From the NCBI GenBank assembly GCA_945900935.1, contig CAMDKT010000182.1:1-9598 (forward strand): a DNA stretch of 9,598 bases, given 5' to 3'. Below, in pieces: positions 7,624 through 9,598 of this stretch. The stretch is from Candidatus Sulfopaludibacter sp. SbA3. GTDB taxonomy: Bacteria; Acidobacteriota; Terriglobia; Bryobacterales; Bryobacteraceae. The notes below the pieces were generated by a model. The model was not told the origin of the DNA. It did no database searches and saw nothing but the letters and a program-made list of their open reading frames with translations. Within the stretch, counting starts at the first letter, position 1; the number at the start of each line of letters is the position of its first letter. The position numbers and the translations under genes are program-made.

Positions 7624-9230
7624 AGCGCCGCTATATCTGGCTGCTCCCCGCGCTCGCAGCCGCCGTCTGGCTCGTCGCCCAAAACGCCGCGCCTCCTCCC
7701 TCACCGCTGCCCCATTTTCCGCCCGGCGCCATGCTCACCCTTGACGCCCGGGACTTTGGGCATCTCCTCCGCGAATGGAATGCCTCGCAGGCGAAGAAGG
7801 ATTGGCTCGACGGAGACGCCTATCGGCAATTCGCCGTCTCCCGTCTCGCCCAGCGTTTGCAGGAAGCGCAGCAGGAGTTCGCCGATGCGTCGAAAGCGCC
7901 CATCGACATGACCCTCCTCGAACAACTCGCAGGGGACCGCGCCGCCCTTGCGCTTTACAATCCCGGCGATCTCGAATTCCTCTTCGTCACACGCATGACC
8001 GAAGCCCGCTTCGCCGCGTCTCTGCTCGGCCGCCAGCGAGCCAATCTCTCACCGCGCAACGCCTCCGGCACGCCCTATTTCGTCGCGACGAACCCCGCTT
8101 CCAAACGCGTCGTGGCGTTCTCCATTCGCGGCGAATGGCTTATCGCCGGCACCACCGAAGCCCTCGTCGCCCAGTGCCTGCAACGCATGGCCGCCAATAC
8201 CAACAATGGCCTCACCAGCGAAGACTGGTACGCCCGCGCCGCCCAGGCCGCCGGTCCGCAAGGCGAACTCCGGATGGCCGCAAACATGGACGCGCTTTAC
8301 AGCTCGCCCCATTTCCGAAGCTATTGGATTCATCGTAACCGCGCCGATTTATTCCCCTTCAGCGCCACCATCAGTGACCTTGACCGCCAGTCCAATCAGT
8401 GGACCGAGCGCCGCGTCCTGATCCGCAAACAGGCCACAACAGCAACACCCGTCAACGCCGCCAATTGGCCTCCGCTCCTCCGCGCGGTCCCGGCGATGGC
8501 CGGCCTCTACCGCGCCTGGCTCCAACCCGATCCCAACTTCGCCGCGGCGCTTCTGACCCATAAATTCTTCAACCCCACTCCGGGCTCCGGCCCCTATACC
8601 GAAACAGCGCCCAGCATCGCCGAAGTAGTTGAAGCAGGCGGCGAAACCGATTGGGATGACCGCATTGACGAAGCCCCCTTCGTAGCGGGCGCTACCCGCC
8701 CCGACGTTACCCGTCTCGCCCAATATTTCGCCAAAGCTCAACTCACCGGACTCGTCCAAATCCAAGGCACGCGCGACAGCCCCGGCAACGTTTGGATCCA
8801 TCAGGACACTGGCCTCGTCCTCACTCGCGCCGGTAATTGGAACGCCGCCGAAGTACAAAGCGAACTCGCCAATCTCGGCCCTGCCACCGTTCTGAACGCC
8901 ATCGACGGCAACCGCCTCCTCATCGCCAACACGCCCGCGCTGCTCGCCGCCATGCGCACGGATACCAGCAACCCCGCGCCAGCTAACAACGCCCAGTTCA
9001 CCGGCGTCTTCCGCCACCGAATCGAGCGGGACCGCTTCACCCGCTGGATGGACCGCATCGGCCAACCCACTTATGTCGCTCCCGCCCAAGGCCAGCAACG
9101 CCAGCCGCAATTCCTGGGCGATGTCATCGGCAGCCTCTCTCAATCCTTGCGAAACGTCGCCGAGCAAGCCGTCGCAACCGCCGACAACGGTGACCGCCTC
9201 AGCCAAACGATCGTCTATCGAATGCAGTGA
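7620..9230 (+). CDS. Exported DUF3352/DUF2138-like protein (536 aa)
   Basis: The N-terminus MKRR followed by a hydrophobic stretch (residues 5-20) and a Pro-rich linker (25-35) is a signal peptide or a single membrane anchor; the body would be periplasmic. After it comes 'FPPGAMLTLDARDFGHLL' (34-50), like the 'LPadt..yl.vrdla' opening of DUF3352-type proteins. Next are a 'LAGDRAALALYNPG' block (103-116), a strand ending 'FVTR' (122-125) and 'GEWLIAGTTEAL' (171-182). The second half repeats the pattern with 'VLTR' (400-403) and 'GNRLLIANTPAL' (430-441), suggesting an internal duplication. The extreme C-terminus ('SQSLRNVAEQAVA' then 'TIVYRM') resembles the closing helix and strand of the same group. 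Family members have no known activity. Its size, its N-terminus and the neighbouring PBP-like gene also suggest YfaA (DUF2138) of the enterobacterial alpha-2-macroglobulin operon, but I cannot separate these families by eye. The gene has an ATGA overlap upstream and shares one base with the next gene. Confidence 0.85.
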   Translation: MKRRYIWLLPALAAAVWLVAQNAAPPPSPLPHFPPGAMLTLDARDFGHLLREWNASQAKKDWLDGDAYRQFAVSRLAQRLQEAQQEFADASKAPIDMTLLEQLAGDRAALALYNPGDLEFLFVTRMTEARFAASLLGRQRANLSPRNASGTPYFVATNPASKRVVAFSIRGEWLIAGTTEALVAQCLQRMAANTNNGLTSEDWYARAAQAAGPQGELRMAANMDALYSSPHFRSYWIHRNRADLFPFSATISDLDRQSNQWTERRVLIRKQATTATPVNAANWPPLLRAVPAMAGLYRAWLQPDPNFAAALLTHKFFNPTPGSGPYTETAPSIAEVVEAGGETDWDDRIDEAPFVAGATRPDVTRLAQYFAKAQLTGLVQIQGTRDSPGNVWIHQDTGLVLTRAGNWNAAEVQSELANLGPATVLNAIDGNRLLIANTPALLAAMRTDTSNPAPANNAQFTGVFRHRIERDRFTRWMDRIGQPTYVAPAQGQQRQPQFLGDVIGSLSQSLRNVAEQAVATADNGDRLSQTIVYRMQ

Positions 9231-9598
9231 TGCTCTCGCGCCGTTCGCTAATTCTCGCCGCCGCAATCAAACTCCCCCCGTCCGAGCAACTCGTCCTCCG
9301 CCTGCCAGAAAACGAAATCCAAACCGCCAACTGGAGCGACGGCATTGACGCCCCCGCCCAACCCGGCAGCCTCTGGAAACCCTTCCTCGCCGCCGCCCAC
9401 ACCGGCCCCTCGCCGCGCTTCCACTGCGACGGCAACCAATGTTGGCTCGGCCGCCGCCACGGCTGGCTCGACATGCCCGGCGCACTCGCCCAGTCCTGCA
9501 ATCAGTGGTTTCACCAGCTCTATAAAACCCTCCCGCAACCGCTAAATCTCATGGGCCTCCCACAACCGCCAAACGACGACTGGCCCATTTGGCCTTGC
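9230..9598 (+). CDS. PBP transpeptidase-like / DUF2300-like protein, N-terminal part (3' end outside window)
   Basis: The 123 visible residues run off the right edge. Residues 45-52 'PGSLWKPF' match the SxxK active-site box of penicillin-binding proteins (Ser47, Lys50), and 77-94 'HGWLDMPGALAQSCNQWF' match the region with the second box SxN (Ser89-Cys-Asn91; PBPs typically show 'HG.vdl..Al..SCN.yF'). The third box (KTG) would lie outside. Cys66 and Cys71 sit between the boxes and could form a disulfide. Only 46 residues precede Ser47, so there is no glycosyltransferase or PBP-dimer domain. The protein would be a bare transpeptidase-like unit, as in DUF2300 (YfaQ/MagF-like) secreted proteins. 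The N-terminus (SRRSLILAAA) is a short basic-hydrophobic stretch, a weak export signal at best. The frame has a stop at 9191, leaving GTG 9227 and ATG 9230 as starts; ATG is preferred because it overlaps the upstream TGA by one base. No Shine-Dalgarno is visible, so translation is probably coupled. Whether it acylates peptidoglycan is unknown. Confidence 0.8.
   Translation, partial: MLSRRSLILAAAIKLPPSEQLVLRLPENEIQTANWSDGIDAPAQPGSLWKPFLAAAHTGPSPRFHCDGNQCWLGRRHGWLDMPGALAQSCNQWFHQLYKTLPQPLNLMGLPQPPNDDWPIWPC

Larger units (their letters stand above)
3..9598 (+). other. Probable four-gene operon with overlapping genes
   Basis: All four genes lie on the same strand, with overlaps of 17 bases (913-929), 4 bases (7620-7623) and 1 base (9230). 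There is no room for a promoter or terminator between them, and none is seen. Both outer genes are cut by the window, so the operon extends to both sides and its promoter lies upstream. Confidence 0.85.

Noticed and set aside
8349..9266. Minus-strand open frame of 305 codons opposite the DUF3352-like gene
   Set aside because: Same cause: low stop density in GC-rich antisense. There is no ribosome site or recognisable domain, and it covers a well-supported gene.
9230..9290. Twin-arginine export signal (SRRSL) on the PBP-like protein
   Set aside because: The hydrophobic stretch after RR is only about seven residues and is followed by Lys and Pro, with no clear cleavage site; too weak to call.
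1..9598. tRNA, rRNA, CRISPR array, insertion sequence, attachment site or terminator
   Set aside because: The window is fully covered by overlapping coding frames. I saw no inverted-repeat ends, transposase-like protein, spaced direct repeats or hairpin plus T-run.

Overview
The window is a GC-rich stretch that is coding from end to end. It holds four same-strand (+) genes packed head to tail with no intergenic DNA: the 3' part of a VIT/VWA-type protein (3-929), a giant secreted tetratricopeptide-repeat (TPR) protein of 2236 residues (913-7623), a 536-residue exported protein of the DUF3352/DUF2138-like kind (7620-9230), and the 5' part of a small penicillin-binding-protein-like protein with SxxK and SxN motifs (9230 to the window end). 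The junctions overlap by 17, 4 and 1 bases, so this is almost certainly one transcript with coupled translation. I see no tRNA, rRNA, mobile element, CRISPR array, promoter or terminator.

The organism looks like a GC-rich Gram-negative soil-type bacterium. Heavy use of GCC/CGC/CTC codons, very long TPR proteins and VIT/VWA proteins with beta-sandwich tails are familiar from Acidobacteriota of the Solibacter/Bryobacter type. This assignment is an impression from protein style and composition, not a proof.

Layout: 3-929 gives the end of the VWA protein, including the family's 'KYxxxTPYTSFL' block and then two beta-rich modules, the last of which resembles an alpha-2-macroglobulin MG/Ig-like domain. 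913-7623 is a helical-repeat giant with a signal peptide, started by TTG behind a perfect AGGAGG. 7620-9230 encodes a protein anchored in, or secreted across, the inner membrane, with two similar halves. 9230-9598 encodes a transpeptidase-like fold whose catalytic Ser lies only 47 residues from the start.

How they may work together (inference): all four products appear to act in the cell envelope or periplasm. A secreted VWA/MG-like protein, a large TPR scaffold, a YfaA/DUF3352-like protein and a stand-alone PBP-like (possibly DUF2300/YfaQ/MagF-like) protein recall the bacterial alpha-2-macroglobulin operons (yfa in Escherichia coli, mag in Pseudomonas aeruginosa). Those encode small accessory proteins of unknown role and are linked to PBPs. 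The possibility that this is a divergent version with a giant TPR protein is the most interesting reading of the window; the DNA on both sides would decide it.
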